Assembly: GCA_028279365.1 (NCBI GenBank)
Contig: JANQNX010000014.1
Coordinates: 423,307 to 487,306 of the forward strand
Direction: 5' to 3'
Origin: Gammaproteobacteria bacterium
Lineage (GTDB): Bacteria; Pseudomonadota; Gammaproteobacteria; Eutrophobiales; Eutrophobiaceae
Length of the DNA stretch: 64,000 nt
Below the pieces are notes generated by a model that was not told the DNA's origin, made no database searches, and was given only the letters and a program-made list of their open reading frames with translations. Below, piece by piece: positions 10,073 through 21,379 of this stretch (its first letter is position 1; each line of letters begins with the position of its first letter). Position numbers and translations under genes: made by a program.

Positions 10073-12454
10073 ATGTCTGACGATCAAATTACGATAGAAG
10101 TTGACGGCAAGTCTTTTCCTGCTCGGAAAGGACAAATGCTGATCGAGGTGACCGATGCCAATGATATTTATGTCCCTCGGTTTTGTTATCACAGTAAATT
10201 AACGGTAGCGGCTAACTGTCGTATGTGTCTGGTCGAAGTCGAGAAGGCACCGAAGGCCTTACCCGCTTGTGCCACGCCGGTGATGGACGGCATGGTAGTG
10301 AGGACGCAATCCAAGATTGCGGTCGATGCACAAAAATCCATCATGGAATTCTTATTGATCAATCATCCCTTGGATTGTCCGATCTGCGATCAGGGTGGTG
10401 AATGTGAGTTACAGGATCTGGCCATGGGTTATGGTCAGGATGTCTCACGCTACAATGAAAAGAAGCGCGTTGTTAAAGATAAGAATATCGGTCCATTAAT
10501 ACAAACCGATCTAACACGTTGTATCCACTGTACCCGTTGCGTGCGTTTCGGCGAAGAGATTGCTGGTCTGCGTGAAATGGGTGCCACCGGCCGTGGTGAA
10601 AACATGACCATCGGGACTTATATTGAAAAGAGTGTCGATTCGGAAATGTCTGGCAATATTATTGATTTGTGTCCGGTTGGCGCACTAACCTCGAAACCGT
10701 TTCGTTACTCAGCCCGAACCTGGGAACTGATTCAGCGTGACACGATTGCGCCACATGACTCAGTCGGTTCCAATATACATGTACATGTCAAAGCTGAAAA
10801 AGTCATGCGTGTCGTGCCGGCTGCCAATGAATCGATTAATGAGGTTTGGTTATCGGATCGGGATCGTTTTAGTTACGAAGCGATCTATAGCGAAGAACGT
10901 TTGCATACGCCAATGATTAAACAAGACGGTCAATGGCATGAAGTCGATTGGGAAACGGCGTTGAACGAGGTTAAATCCAGGCTGACAGCGGTGATACAGT
11001 CACAAGGGACAGACAAGATTGGTGCGCTGGCATCTCCGTCGTCGACATTGGAAGAATTGTATTTGTTCCAGAAATTTGTCAGGGCACTGAATATCAACAA
11101 TATTGACTCCCGATTAAGACAATGTGACTTTAGCGATCAATCGTCCGCACCCTTATATCCCTCGCTGGATATCGACATAGCTGAGTTGGAATCTATTGAT
11201 GCGGCATTACTGATCGGATCTAACGTAAGAAAAGAACAACCTATTATTAATCATCGTTTAAGAAAAGCGGCATTGCATGGTGCAGCTATATCGATGTTAA
11301 ACCCGATTGATTATGATTTTAACTATCCGGTTAACAGCAGTTTGATTGTTTCACCGTCAGCAATGCTGGCTCAATTAGCCGGGGTATTGAAGGCAATCGT
11401 CTCCAGCAAAGGTGAATCAGTAGATGATGAAATCAGTGCTTATCTGGATAGCATTACTGTTACTGCTGAACACGAAGCCATTGCCAAAGCATTATGCGAT
11501 GCTGAAAAACCGATTGTTTTTCTAGGTAACATCGCCACTGCGCATCCCCAGTTTGCTTCGTTAAGAAACATTGCCGGCAGTATTGCCAAATTGAGCAAGA
11601 GTAAATTTGGTTATTTATCAGAGCATGCCAACACCAGTGGTGCCTGGTTGTCGGGTGTACTGCCTCATCGTACGCCAGGTGGTAATGCAGCTTCGAGCAC
11701 TGGGCTCGATATTAATACAATGTTTGAATCTGATCTTGCCGCTTACCTGTTGTTAAATATGGAACCTGAACTGGATTGCTGGAATTCGCTGGCAGCGCAA
11801 CAAGCAATGCAAAAAGCAGAGTTGGTAATCGCGATGACGCCATTTCAAAGTGAAGCGATGAAAGACTATGCCGACATCATGTTACCGGTTGCCGTGTTTG
11901 CTGAAACTTCCGGCACTTACATTAATAATGTCGGCACTAAACAAAGTTTCTCTGGTGTGTCACAACCGGTAGGAGAGGCACGACCTGCCTGGAAGGTATT
12001 GCGGGTAATGGGTAATTACTTTGATATGGATGGTTTTGCTTATCAGTCCTCAACCGATGTGTTGAATGAGGCCGAAGCAGCGATCGGTGATACCGCGGCT
12101 AATACATTGAATGCCATTGCTTCATTTCAAGTAATTGAGTATCCGACTGCAGATATTGAGAGGATTACTGATGTGCCAATGAATAATATTGATAGTATTT
12201 GTCGTCGTGCTACCGCGTTGCAGGCAAGTAGTGAAGTGGCCGATGGTAATGCGCATATTAATAGTAATCTGGCATCGCAACTGGGTCTTGTTGATGGTGA
12301 TAATGTCAATTTGCAGCAAGGCGATGAGCAGATAAGCTTGCCAGTGTTGATCGATGAACGCCTGCCGGATAATTCCTTGTTGATTCATGCCGGTCAGACT
12401 GCGGCAGCTTCGTTAGGTCCAAGCTACGGTTCAATTCGTGTAAGCAAACAATGA
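10073..12454 (+). CDS. nuoG: NADH-quinone oxidoreductase subunit G
   Basis: This 75-kDa-type subunit has 793 residues. Its N-terminus holds the [2Fe-2S] ligands Cys38, Cys49, Cys52 and Cys66, then the N5 ligands His98, Cys102, Cys105 and Cys111, then Cys150, Cys153, Cys156 and Cys200. The remainder is a molybdopterin-oxidoreductase-like domain without cofactor in this family. The stop overlaps the nuoH start in ATGA. Confidence 0.96.
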   Translation: MSDDQITIEVDGKSFPARKGQMLIEVTDANDIYVPRFCYHSKLTVAANCRMCLVEVEKAPKALPACATPVMDGMVVRTQSKIAVDAQKSIMEFLLINHPLDCPICDQGGECELQDLAMGYGQDVSRYNEKKRVVKDKNIGPLIQTDLTRCIHCTRCVRFGEEIAGLREMGATGRGENMTIGTYIEKSVDSEMSGNIIDLCPVGALTSKPFRYSARTWELIQRDTIAPHDSVGSNIHVHVKAEKVMRVVPAANESINEVWLSDRDRFSYEAIYSEERLHTPMIKQDGQWHEVDWETALNEVKSRLTAVIQSQGTDKIGALASPSSTLEELYLFQKFVRALNINNIDSRLRQCDFSDQSSAPLYPSLDIDIAELESIDAALLIGSNVRKEQPIINHRLRKAALHGAAISMLNPIDYDFNYPVNSSLIVSPSAMLAQLAGVLKAIVSSKGESVDDEISAYLDSITVTAEHEAIAKALCDAEKPIVFLGNIATAHPQFASLRNIAGSIAKLSKSKFGYLSEHANTSGAWLSGVLPHRTPGGNAASSTGLDINTMFESDLAAYLLLNMEPELDCWNSLAAQQAMQKAELVIAMTPFQSEAMKDYADIMLPVAVFAETSGTYINNVGTKQSFSGVSQPVGEARPAWKVLRVMGNYFDMDGFAYQSSTDVLNEAEAAIGDTAANTLNAIASFQVIEYPTADIERITDVPMNNIDSICRRATALQASSEVADGNAHINSNLASQLGLVDGDNVNLQQGDEQISLPVLIDERLPDNSLLIHAGQTAAASLGPSYGSIRVSKQ

Positions 12455-13587
12455 TCGAATCTGTGTTTCAACTCATTACCCAGTATCTGCTGCAGCCGGC
12501 TGTGTCGTTTGTGTTACCGGTTGATTATCAAGCAGAAGGGCTTTATGTGTTGCAAACCGTGGTTAAGATCATGGCGATATTGACGCCGGTGCTGGTCACG
12601 GTAGCGTATTTTACTTACGCAGAGCGTAAGGTGATTGGTTTTATTCAAGGTCGTATTGGCCCTAACCGTGTGGGTTTTTTTGGCTTTAGTCTATGGGGCC
12701 TGGGCCAGCCGATTGCTGATGCCGTTAAACTGATTGTGAAAGAGATCGTCATACCGACCGGCTCTAATAAAACCTTATTTGTCATCGCACCGATATTGTC
12801 ATTAGCTCCCTCGCTCGCTGCATGGGCAGTCATTCCGTTTGATGACACGAAAGTACTGGCAAATATCAATGCCGGTTTATTATATGTATTGGCATTAACC
12901 TCGTTGGCCGTTTATGGCGTCATTATTGCTGGTTGGGCATCCAACTCCAAGTATGCTTTTCTTGGTGCGATGCGTTCGGCAGCACAAATTGTGGCCTATG
13001 AAATCGCAATGGGCTTTGCCCTGGTCGGTGTATTGGTAGCGGCCGGTAGCTTGAACCTGGGCGATATCGTCTATGCGCAGTCTGGCAGTTTTATTCATTG
13101 GTTTTGGTTACCGTTATTGCCACTGTTTGTCGTGTATTTTATTTCTGGTGTTGCCGAAACCAATCGCGCACCGTTTGATGTCGCTGAGGGTGAGTCAGAG
13201 ATTGTTGCCGGCTTTCATGTTGAATATGGCGGCATGGCGTTTTCGGTATTCTTTATGGCGGAGTATGCCAATATGGTTCTGATTGCTGTGTTATCAGCAA
13301 TTATGTTTTGTGGTGGGTGGTTATCTCCGGTTCAGGGCATCGTACCTGAATCCTTCTTATCTACTCCGCTGATTGGTGCGGTACTGGATGAAGGCATGCA
13401 TTGGTTGTTAATCAAAACGTCTTTTTTTATGTTTTTATTTTTATGGTTTCGAGCAACTTTCCCGAGATATCGCTATGATCAAATTATGCGTCTTGGCTGG
13501 AAGGTGTTCATCCCGATTACCATTGTCTGGCTGGTCGTGATTGCCTCATTGGTGGTGGGTCAGGTTCCCCCGTGGTTTGATGGGTAG
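12451..13587 (+). CDS. nuoH: NADH-quinone oxidoreductase subunit H
   Basis: This 378-residue membrane subunit forms the floor of the quinone chamber and links redox chemistry to proton pumping. The conserved loops are [35 protein letters not shown] and the C-terminal [15 protein letters not shown]. About eight transmembrane helices are evident. It is translationally coupled to nuoG by a 4-bp overlap. Confidence 0.97.
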   Translation: MIESVFQLITQYLLQPAVSFVLPVDYQAEGLYVLQTVVKIMAILTPVLVTVAYFTYAERKVIGFIQGRIGPNRVGFFGFSLWGLGQPIADAVKLIVKEIVIPTGSNKTLFVIAPILSLAPSLAAWAVIPFDDTKVLANINAGLLYVLALTSLAVYGVIIAGWASNSKYAFLGAMRSAAQIVAYEIAMGFALVGVLVAAGSLNLGDIVYAQSGSFIHWFWLPLLPLFVVYFISGVAETNRAPFDVAEGESEIVAGFHVEYGGMAFSVFFMAEYANMVLIAVLSAIMFCGGWLSPVQGIVPESFLSTPLIGAVLDEGMHWLLIKTSFFMFLFLWFRATFPRYRYDQIMRLGWKVFIPITIVWLVVIASLVVGQVPPWFDG

Positions 13588-13592
13588 GTAGT

Positions 13593-14084
13593 ATGATGGA
13601 TGCAATTAAAAACTATGTAACAAGTTTATTTCTGTGGGAGTTACTCAAGGGTCTGCAGTTAACCGGACGCTATCTGTTCAAGCGTAAAATCACAGTGCAG
13701 TATCCGGAAGAAAAAACGCCACAGTCACATCGCTTTCGTGGCCTTCATGCCTTGCGCCGTTATCCGAATGGGGAAGAGCGTTGCATTGCCTGTAAGTTAT
13801 GCGAGGCGGTGTGTCCGGCAGTTGCGATTACCATTTCATCCGAACAACGTGATGATGGCAGTCGCCGTACCACGCAATATGATATTGACCTGACAAAATG
13901 TATCTTTTGCGGGTTTTGCGAGGAGTCCTGCCCGGTTGACTCAATCGTGGAGACAAGAATATTTGAGTATCACGGTGAAAAACGTGGTGACTTATTAATG
14001 ACCAAGCAACGTTTGCTTGAGATTGGGGACATGGCTGAACAACAGATTGCCGAAGATCGTGCCAGAGACGCGTTCTATCGTTAA
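13593..14084 (+). CDS. nuoI: NADH-quinone oxidoreductase subunit I
   Basis: This 8Fe ferredoxin-like subunit carries clusters N6a and N6b. Two CxxCxxCxxxCP motifs are present: Cys64/67/70/74 and Cys103/106/109/113. It has 163 residues, with an amphipathic N-terminal membrane-associated helix. The second Met at 13596 is an equally possible start. Confidence 0.96.
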   Translation: MMDAIKNYVTSLFLWELLKGLQLTGRYLFKRKITVQYPEEKTPQSHRFRGLHALRRYPNGEERCIACKLCEAVCPAVAITISSEQRDDGSRRTTQYDIDLTKCIFCGFCEESCPVDSIVETRIFEYHGEKRGDLLMTKQRLLEIGDMAEQQIAEDRARDAFYR

Positions 14085-14137
14085 TAAAACGAACGCTGAT
14101 AACAATAATAGTAAGATATAACACAGGACTGTATTGA

Positions 14138-14740
14138 ATGATTGAACAACTGGTCTTTTACCTGTTTGGAGCAGTGTTGCTGATTTCTGCTTCTATGGTC
14201 GTGATCATGCGCAATCCTGTTCATGCGGCGCTGTTTTTGGTGTTGGCATTTTTTTCATCTGCCGCTATCTGGTTGTTACTGCAAGCCGAGTTCCTCGCAA
14301 TAGCACTGGTGCTGGTTTATGTCGGTGCGGTCATGGTGTTATTTCTTTTCGTGGTAATGATGCTGGATATTAATCTTGTCGCACTACGCGAGGGCTTTGC
14401 CCGTTACTTACCGATTGGTCTGACCATCGCAATACTCATGGTCATAGCCATGGGTCTGGTGGTCAGTTCTGACTATTTTGTTGGTGATGAATTTCTGGTT
14501 AAGCGAACATTGGCCGATGATTACAGCAACACGCGTGAATTAGGTCTGACGCTTTACACGGAATACCTGTTTCAGTTTGAAGTGGCCGGTGCAATATTAT
14601 TAGTTGCCATTATTGCCGCTATTTCTCTTAGTATGAGCAAACTAAAGATTACGCGCTCGAAAGAACCCGGTGATCAGGTGCTGGTGAAAAAAGAACAGCG
14701 CTTGCGTATCGTGAAAATGAAAGCGGAGAAGTCTTCATGA
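14138..14740 (+). CDS. nuoJ: NADH-quinone oxidoreductase subunit J
   Basis: This 200-residue membrane subunit has five transmembrane helices and the conserved helix-3 segment [20 protein letters not shown], whose pi-bulge region couples quinone reduction to the antiporter-like subunits. The charged cytoplasmic tail is slightly long. It overlaps nuoK by 4 bp (ATGA). Confidence 0.95.
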   Translation: MIEQLVFYLFGAVLLISASMVVIMRNPVHAALFLVLAFFSSAAIWLLLQAEFLAIALVLVYVGAVMVLFLFVVMMLDINLVALREGFARYLPIGLTIAILMVIAMGLVVSSDYFVGDEFLVKRTLADDYSNTRELGLTLYTEYLFQFEVAGAILLVAIIAAISLSMSKLKITRSKEPGDQVLVKKEQRLRIVKMKAEKSS

Positions 14741-15042
14741 TTACGCTGCCTAATGTGTTGACGTTAGCCGCCTTGTTATTTTGTATAAGTGTCGCGGGCA
14801 TATTTCTTAACAGAAAAAATATCATCATCCTGTTGATGTGTATCGAACTGATGTTGTTATCAGTGAATATGAATTTTATTGCCTTTTCGCATTTTCTTGG
14901 TGATATCCATGGTCAGGTGTTCGTGTTTTTCATTCTTACTGTCGCTGCCGCTGAGTCAGCCATTGGTCTGGCCATCCTGGTCGTGATGTTTCGCAATAAA
15001 GACACGATTAATGTCGACTCACTCAATACAATGAAGCAATAA
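14737..15042 (+). CDS. nuoK: NADH-quinone oxidoreductase subunit K
   Basis: This 101-residue, three-helix membrane subunit, homologous to MrpC, carries the two proton-path glutamates Glu37 ([10 protein letters not shown]) and Glu73 ([10 protein letters not shown]). It is coupled to nuoJ by overlap; nuoL starts 12 bp downstream. Confidence 0.96.
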   Translation: MITLPNVLTLAALLFCISVAGIFLNRKNIIILLMCIELMLLSVNMNFIAFSHFLGDIHGQVFVFFILTVAAAESAIGLAILVVMFRNKDTINVDSLNTMKQ

Positions 15043-15054
15043 ACGGACAATACG

Positions 15055-17028
15055 ATGACTGACAACATGGAACAAATTTATCTGGCTATCGTTTTGTCGC
15101 CGTTGATCGGTTCGATTATCGCCGGTTTGTTTGGCAAGGTGATTGGCCGGAGTGGGGCACACTGGATCACGATTATCGGTGTGGCGATATCCAGTATCTT
15201 GTCAATGATCGCCTACAACCATCATATCTTTAATGATGCGCCCGACTATAATCAGGCAGTCTATACCTGGTTAAGCAGTGGCGGTATTGATTTCCAGGTG
15301 GGTTTTCTGATTGACCCGCTTTCCGTCACGATGATGGTTGTGGTGACATTTGTTTCCTGGATGATACACATCTACACCATCGGTTATATGCATGATGATC
15401 CGGGTTATCAGCGCTTCTTTAGTTATATTTCATTGTTTACCTTCGCCATGTTAATGCTGGTGATGTCGAATAACTTTATGCAGTTGTTCTTTGGCTGGGA
15501 AGCGGTCGGCCTGGTGTCTTATCTGTTAATCGGATTCTGGTATAAAAAAGACACGGCGATTTTTGCCAACCTCAAAGCCTTTCTGGTGAATCGGGTTGGC
15601 GATTTTGGCTTCCTGTTGGGTATCGCTGCCGTATTGATGTATTTCAATACGCTGGATTATGCAGAGGTATTTGCCAACGTTAACCAGCATGCCGATACCA
15701 CGATTGTGATTTTTGGCGAGCAGGCGTGGTCTTTGATGACGGTAATTTGTATCTGTTTGTTTATCGGCGCAATGGGTAAGTCGGCGCAAGTGCCATTACA
15801 TGTCTGGCTACCTGACTCCATGGAAGGCCCAACCCCGATATCGGCATTGATTCACGCGGCAACCATGGTCACTGCCGGTATCTTTATGGTATCGCGCATG
15901 TCGCCACTGTTCGAGTTATCCGAAACTGCATTGAGTTTTATCCTGATTATTGGATCGATTACAGCTTTATTCATGGGCTTTCTCGGATTGGTACAAAATG
16001 ATATTAAGCGTGTTGTTGCATATTCAACGCTTTCGCAACTCGGTTATATGACTGTTGCTTTGGGTGCATCCGCGTATGCCGCAGCAATGTTTCATCTTGT
16101 CACACATGCCTTTTTTAAAGCCTTATTATTCCTCGGCGCGGGTTCCGTGATCATTATCATGCACCACGAGCAGGATATGCGTAAGATGGGCGGGCTGTAT
16201 AAGCGTATGCCAATTACCTGGATAACCTGTCTAGTGGGTTCCATTGCCTTGATTGGTTTTCCCGGTACCTCCGGCTTCTTTTCCAAGGACGCTATTATTG
16301 AAGCGGTGCATCACTCTGATATTTATGGTAGCGGCTTTGCTTACTTTGCCGTTTTATCTGGCGTTTTCTTTACTGCGCTTTACAGTTTTCGTTTGTTCTT
16401 TATGACCTTCCATGGTGAAGAACGTATGGACAAGGAAACCTGGATGCATTTGCATGAAGCCCCGGCTGTGGTGACGGTGCCTTTGGTCGTATTAGCGATC
16501 CCTTCATTAATCCTGGGCGTGTTTCTTATTGGGCCGATGTTGTTTGGCGATTACTTTGGCAGCACAATTTACGTTGCGGCCGAACATAATGTATTGGCAG
16601 AGATAGCCGAAAATTATCACGGCGTGTTTTTGTTTACATTACATGCATTCAAACACCCGCCAGTTTATCTGGCGTTCGCCGGCATTCTGGTGGCCTGGCT
16701 TTGCTATATCAAATTTCCGAATTTACCCGAAAAGCTAGTGAGTCGTATCGGCATTATTCATAAAGTATTGTTGAATAAATACGGTTTTGATGATTTCAAT
16801 CAGGCGGTATTCGCGAAGGGATCCACTGGCCTCGGTAAAGGCTTGTGGAAAGTGGGGGATGTCAGTTTGATTGATGGCTTACTGGTTAACGGCACGGCAC
16901 AGAGTGTCAGAATTATCTCTGGCATCATTCGGCAGGTACAAACCGGTTACCTTTATCACTACGCGTTCGCCATCATCCTTGGTCTATTGGCGTTAATCTT
17001 CGTCTTTGTACATGGAGTGTTGGCCTGA
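15055..17028 (+). CDS. nuoL: NADH-quinone oxidoreductase subunit L
   Basis: This distal antiporter-like proton-pumping subunit of complex I has 657 residues. The conserved helix-5 Glu (FFGWEAVGLVSYLL) and helix-7 Lys (GAMGKSAQVPLHVWLPD) are present, followed by the GPTPISALIHAATMV helix. The C-terminal extension supplies the long lateral helix and the final anchor helix. Confidence 0.97.
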   Translation: MTDNMEQIYLAIVLSPLIGSIIAGLFGKVIGRSGAHWITIIGVAISSILSMIAYNHHIFNDAPDYNQAVYTWLSSGGIDFQVGFLIDPLSVTMMVVVTFVSWMIHIYTIGYMHDDPGYQRFFSYISLFTFAMLMLVMSNNFMQLFFGWEAVGLVSYLLIGFWYKKDTAIFANLKAFLVNRVGDFGFLLGIAAVLMYFNTLDYAEVFANVNQHADTTIVIFGEQAWSLMTVICICLFIGAMGKSAQVPLHVWLPDSMEGPTPISALIHAATMVTAGIFMVSRMSPLFELSETALSFILIIGSITALFMGFLGLVQNDIKRVVAYSTLSQLGYMTVALGASAYAAAMFHLVTHAFFKALLFLGAGSVIIIMHHEQDMRKMGGLYKRMPITWITCLVGSIALIGFPGTSGFFSKDAIIEAVHHSDIYGSGFAYFAVLSGVFFTALYSFRLFFMTFHGEERMDKETWMHLHEAPAVVTVPLVVLAIPSLILGVFLIGPMLFGDYFGSTIYVAAEHNVLAEIAENYHGVFLFTLHAFKHPPVYLAFAGILVAWLCYIKFPNLPEKLVSRIGIIHKVLLNKYGFDDFNQAVFAKGSTGLGKGLWKVGDVSLIDGLLVNGTAQSVRIISGIIRQVQTGYLYHYAFAIILGLLALIFVFVHGVLA

Positions 17029-17060
17029 AACAGCTGAACAATAAGAATTAATATAATCGA

Positions 17061-18581
17061 ATGACTGTTAACAACTTACCTCTGCTCAGTATGCTCATCT
17101 GGACGCCAATCATTGGCGGCGTATGGGCATTGATTGCCGGTGACAGGCAGGAACAGACGGTCAAGTTTTTTTCATTGGCGGTCTCGGTACTGACCTTTAT
17201 TTTTTCCGTGATGTTGTATTTACAGTTCGATAACAACATCGCTGGTATGCAGTTCATTGAAAAAACGGCCTGGATCACTGCATTTGATATTAACTATTAT
17301 CTGGGCGTCGATGGTATTGCATTACCATTAATCTTGTTAACCTCGTTCACCACGATTCTCGTGATACTGGCGGCCTGGGAAGTGATAGAGCAGCGTATCT
17401 CTTATTATATGTCTGCATTCCTGATACTAACCGGTTTGATGAACGGGGTGTTCGCGGCACTGGATGCCATATTGTTCTATGTCTTTTGGGAAGCGATGCT
17501 GATCCCGATGTTTATCATTATAGGAATCTGGGGTGGACCTAATCGCGTCTATGCGACCATCAAGTTTTTCCTTTATACCTTTCTCGGTTCGGTCTTCATG
17601 TTGATCGCGCTGCTGTATCTTTATTCAGTGACCGACAGCTTTGATATTTTAAGCATGCATGATGCGCCGTTGGCCATGACCGCACAGAAGCTGATCTTTA
17701 TTGCATTTTTCCTTGCCTTCGCTGTGAAAATTCCCATGTGGCCGGTTCATACCTGGTTGCCGGATGCACACGTTGAGGCACCAACTGGGGGTTCGGTTGT
17801 ATTGGCAGCCATCATGTTAAAGATGGGCGGCTACGGTTTCTTGCGTTTCAGTTTACCTATCGCGCCCGATGCCAGTTTGCATTTTGATGGCATCATGATT
17901 GGTTTGTCGTTGATCGCGGTTGTTTATATTGGTTTTGTTGCGCTGGTCCAGGAAGACATGAAAAAGCTGATCGCTTATTCATCCATCTCACACATGGGCT
18001 TTGTCACGCTGGGCTTCTTTATTCCGTTTAGTATCGTCGCGACAACCGGCTCCAGTTCTGGTGCCATCATGGGTCTGGAAGGTGCGATGATGCAAATGAT
18101 CTCGCATGGTTTTATTTCTGCTGCGATGTTTCTCTGTGTGGGGGTGATGTATGACCGCATGCACAGTCGTATGATTAAGGATTACGGCGGTGTTGTGAAC
18201 AGCATGCCTTACTTTGCGGCGTTTATGCTGTTGTTTGCCATGGCTAACTCCGGTTTGCCTGGTACATCTGGTTTTGTCGGTGAGTTTCTGGTGATTCTTA
18301 GCAGTTTCAAAGCCAGTTTCTGGATTGCCTTCGCTGCGGCGTTAACCCTGATTCTTGGTGCTGCTTATACGCTGTGGATGTATAAACGCGTTATCTTTGG
18401 TGATGTGACTCGCGACGAAGTTGCTGAGTTGAAAGACATTAATTCAAGAGAAACATTGATTTTATTTTTATTGGCGGTGGTCGTGTTACTGTTTGGTATC
18501 TGGCCGGCACCTATCTTTGATGTGATGCACGTTTCTGTTGAACAATTAACCAACCATATCTTGCAAAGCAAGATTCAATAA
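17061..18581 (+). CDS. nuoM: NADH-quinone oxidoreductase subunit M
   Basis: This is the middle antiporter-like proton-pumping subunit, 506 residues and about 14 transmembrane helices. The key residues are seen in FYVFWEAMLIPMF (Glu) and FAVKIPMWPVHTWLPDAH (Lys). The start is at ATG 17061, 32 bp after the nuoL stop. Confidence 0.97.
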   Translation: MTVNNLPLLSMLIWTPIIGGVWALIAGDRQEQTVKFFSLAVSVLTFIFSVMLYLQFDNNIAGMQFIEKTAWITAFDINYYLGVDGIALPLILLTSFTTILVILAAWEVIEQRISYYMSAFLILTGLMNGVFAALDAILFYVFWEAMLIPMFIIIGIWGGPNRVYATIKFFLYTFLGSVFMLIALLYLYSVTDSFDILSMHDAPLAMTAQKLIFIAFFLAFAVKIPMWPVHTWLPDAHVEAPTGGSVVLAAIMLKMGGYGFLRFSLPIAPDASLHFDGIMIGLSLIAVVYIGFVALVQEDMKKLIAYSSISHMGFVTLGFFIPFSIVATTGSSSGAIMGLEGAMMQMISHGFISAAMFLCVGVMYDRMHSRMIKDYGGVVNSMPYFAAFMLLFAMANSGLPGTSGFVGEFLVILSSFKASFWIAFAAALTLILGAAYTLWMYKRVIFGDVTRDEVAELKDINSRETLILFLLAVVVLLFGIWPAPIFDVMHVSVEQLTNHILQSKIQ

Positions 18582-18590
18582 TGGTGAACT

Positions 18591-20021
18591 ATGAGCGCTG
18601 ATCTATACATTGCACTACCTGAAATTAGCCTGTTATTGCTGGCCAGTTTAGTGCTTGTTGTTGATGCCTTTAGCAGTGACCCGGAACATCGCATCAGTTT
18701 CTGGTTGACGCAGGCAAGTCTTGTTACTGTGATAGTGCTGGTGGTGACAAGTTTTCCAGAGACCGGTCAATTGGCATTTCACTCCAGCTTTATCAGCGAT
18801 GCCATGAGCGCGGTGTTAAAAATTAGTATGTGTGCCATCACTGCGATTGTCTTTTTGTATTCATTTGAATATTTAAAAGAACACAATTGTTTAAAAGGTG
18901 AATATTTCGTACTCGGTCTATTTGCGGTATTGGGTATGATGATTATGTCGTCGGCTTACAGTTTGTTAACGGTATACCTCGGGCTTGAATTACTTTCGTT
19001 GTCACTTTATGCCATGGTAGCGATGAATCGTGACTCATCTTCCGCATCTGAGGCAGCGATGAAGTACTTTGTGCTCGGTGCGCTTGCTTCCGGTATGTTG
19101 TTATACGGTATTTCCACGATCTATGGCCTGAGTGGCTCTTTGCAACTCAATGACATCGCCGCTGCAATTAACAGCGATAGTATCAACCAGAGTTTTCTGG
19201 TATTCGGCATGATATTCATCATTATCGGTATCGCCTTTAAGCTTGGCGCCGCTCCTTTCCATATGTGGGTACCGGATGTTTATCAGGGTGCGCCCACCTC
19301 GGTCACATTATTTATCAGTACGGCCCCAAAACTTGCTGCCTTTGCGATGGCAATTCGTGTGCTGGTGGACGGTTTGTTACCGCTGATGGAGGACTGGCAA
19401 TCGATTCTGAGTATACTGGCCGTGTTGTCGATGGCGATAGGAAATGTGATCGCCATTTCGCAAACAAACATCAAACGCATGCTGGCCTATTCGACTATCG
19501 CGCATGTCGGTTATTTATTCCTGGGTTTGATCGCGGGTACCCCTGCGGGCTTTGCCGGTTCGATGTTTTACATTATCAGCTATGCGATCATGAGTATGTG
19601 TGCATTTGGTATGATTATCCTGTTAGGCCGCAGTGACCTCGAGGCAGAACAGCTTGATGATTTCAAAGGGCTGGCCGAACGTTCTCCCTGGTTTGCCTTT
19701 ATTATGATGTGCGTGATGTTTTCCATGACCGGTATCCCGCCGTTTCTGGGATTCTGGTCAAAATGGTTTGTGCTGAAAGAGTTGGTCGATTCAGGTTTTG
19801 TGACCCTGGCAGCCATCGCTGTTGTGTTTTCGATAATTGGTGCGTATTACTATTTGCGCATTATCAAGTTAATGTATTTCGATAAAGCCGTATCGATGAC
19901 TGCAATCAAGGCGTCACAACAGATGCGCACCGTGTTAACGATTAATGGTCTGGCGATTATCGTATTGGGACTGATACCGAATGCGTTAATGACGCTATGT
20001 TTAATGGCACTAACAGGGTAG
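18591..20021 (+). CDS. nuoN: NADH-quinone oxidoreductase subunit N
   Basis: This third antiporter-like subunit of complex I has 476 residues. The motifs are LGLELLSLSLYAM (Glu) and IAFKLGAAPFHMWVPDVYQGAP (Lys). It is the last gene of the nuo operon. It faces psd with only 7 bp between the stops, and no terminator hairpin is visible there. Confidence 0.97.
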   Translation: MSADLYIALPEISLLLLASLVLVVDAFSSDPEHRISFWLTQASLVTVIVLVVTSFPETGQLAFHSSFISDAMSAVLKISMCAITAIVFLYSFEYLKEHNCLKGEYFVLGLFAVLGMMIMSSAYSLLTVYLGLELLSLSLYAMVAMNRDSSSASEAAMKYFVLGALASGMLLYGISTIYGLSGSLQLNDIAAAINSDSINQSFLVFGMIFIIIGIAFKLGAAPFHMWVPDVYQGAPTSVTLFISTAPKLAAFAMAIRVLVDGLLPLMEDWQSILSILAVLSMAIGNVIAISQTNIKRMLAYSTIAHVGYLFLGLIAGTPAGFAGSMFYIISYAIMSMCAFGMIILLGRSDLEAEQLDDFKGLAERSPWFAFIMMCVMFSMTGIPPFLGFWSKWFVLKELVDSGFVTLAAIAVVFSIIGAYYYLRIIKLMYFDKAVSMTAIKASQQMRTVLTINGLAIIVLGLIPNALMTLCLMALTG

Positions 20022-20028
20022 AGACGGA

Positions 20029-20889
20029 CTAGGCTTTACCCAATAATTGCCCTACCTGAATCGCGTCCCCCGCTTTTAATTCTTTATTCCAGTTAACCCG
20101 TCCTTGCTCGAACAGCAGGATCACAGTCGAACCCATATTAAAGTGTCCAAACTCATCGCCTTGTTTTAGGGAAATGTCAGCGCCGGATTGATCCTGTATC
20201 GTTATTTCTCGGTGTCGACTCGGTGTAATTTGCCCCGCAAAAACGGTTTCCATACTGCCGACAAACAGCGCGCCGACCATGATCTGTGCAAGCAGTCCGT
20301 GCGGCGTATCGAATACACTAATAAAGCGTTCGTTTCGGGCAAACACCGCGTTTATTGTTCTGACTGTCGGATTATTCACTGCAAATAATTTACCCGGGAC
20401 ATAAACGGTTTTGATTAATTTACCATCCATCGGCATGTGAATACGGTGATAGTCTCGGGGAGACAAATACAGGCAGGCAAATTTTCCATTAATAAAACGA
20501 TCCACCAGGGTTTGATCATTGGCCAGCAGTTGTGGGAGTGAATAGCGTTTGCCTTTTGCCTGAAGAATCTGCTGTTGATCAATGTCGCCGATCTGACTGA
20601 TCGCACCATCCACCGGTGATAAAATATGCGCTTGATGTTTATCCCAACTCCTGGCTGTGGGTGCTAGCTGGCGGGTAAAAAAGGCATTAAACGAGGCATA
20701 AACATCAGCATCGGCATGGATTGCTTGTGACATATCGACATTATATAGATGGATAAAGCGACTTATCAGCAGGTTTTTCCAGGTCTTCTGTTCAATACGG
20801 GTCAAGCGATAAATAATATGCGTTAACCAGTGTTTGGGCAGACAGTATTGCGGTAATACTTTTATCAAATCGAATAATCGCTGACCCAT
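20029..20889 (-). CDS. psd: Phosphatidylserine decarboxylase proenzyme
   Basis: It makes phosphatidylethanolamine from phosphatidylserine at the inner membrane. The 286-residue proenzyme cleaves itself between Gly253 and Ser254 (MGST), Ser254 becoming the pyruvoyl group; E. coli uses the same number. Asp94 (SPVDG) and His148 (DYHRIH) are the other self-processing residues. The motif reads MGST instead of the more usual LGST. It is the last gene of a minus-strand group with sco and pcuC. Confidence 0.95.
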   Translation of the reverse strand: MGQRLFDLIKVLPQYCLPKHWLTHIIYRLTRIEQKTWKNLLISRFIHLYNVDMSQAIHADADVYASFNAFFTRQLAPTARSWDKHQAHILSPVDGAISQIGDIDQQQILQAKGKRYSLPQLLANDQTLVDRFINGKFACLYLSPRDYHRIHMPMDGKLIKTVYVPGKLFAVNNPTVRTINAVFARNERFISVFDTPHGLLAQIMVGALFVGSMETVFAGQITPSRHREITIQDQSGADISLKQGDEFGHFNMGSTVILLFEQGRVNWNKELKAGDAIQVGQLLGKA

Positions 20890-20914
20890 GAGCTAATTCG
20901 GTAATGTGAGGTTA

Positions 20915-21379
20915 TCAGTGATGATGATGTGAGTGATCTTGTAAGTTTTTTCGTTTAACAACGGCATTGGTCTCAAAAACACTGCCATCGGCAAAGTAAA
21001 AGCGCAGGCTATGTTGATCGCCACGCTGTAAGCGGGTTTTCGGATTAAACAGCATTAAATGAAAATCACCGGGTTTAAGTTCAAGACGATTGCCGGCAGC
21101 AATGATCAGTTGATTTTGTTTTTGCATGCTGACCGTGTCATTTTCAACAATACTGCGATGTATCTCTACTCGCTCGAATTGTTGACTATCCACATTCAGT
21201 AAGGTCATATCCTTGTCCGATGAATTAACAATCGTCAGGTAGGCTGCCATGACTTTGACCGTAGGCGGTGCTTCACTGATCCATGCCTGTTCGAGTATTA
21301 CCGCATCATCAGCGTGGCTGGAAAAATTAAATGCCAGAAACAATAGCGGTACCAGTAGATATCTCAAATTAAGTCGCAT
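20915..21379 (-). CDS. pcuC: Periplasmic copper chaperone PCuAC
   Basis: This periplasmic Cu(I) chaperone for cytochrome oxidase assembly has 154 residues from ATG 21379, which gives a clean signal peptide ending in SSHA; a frame extending back to 21544 overlaps the sco gene and is rejected. The copper motif H-x10-M-x21-H-x-M is exact (His74, Met85, His107, Met109), and a His-rich tail (HSHHHH) adds metal ligands. It overlaps the upstream sco gene by 11 bp, which implies joint action in CuA loading. Confidence 0.93.
   Translation of the reverse strand: MRLNLRYLLVPLLFLAFNFSSHADDAVILEQAWISEAPPTVKVMAAYLTIVNSSDKDMTLLNVDSQQFERVEIHRSIVENDTVSMQKQNQLIIAAGNRLELKPGDFHLMLFNPKTRLQRGDQHSLRFYFADGSVFETNAVVKRKNLQDHSHHHH

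Noticed and set aside
20022..20028. Terminator between nuoN and psd
   Set aside because: Only 7 bp separate the convergent stops and no hairpin with a T-run is visible.
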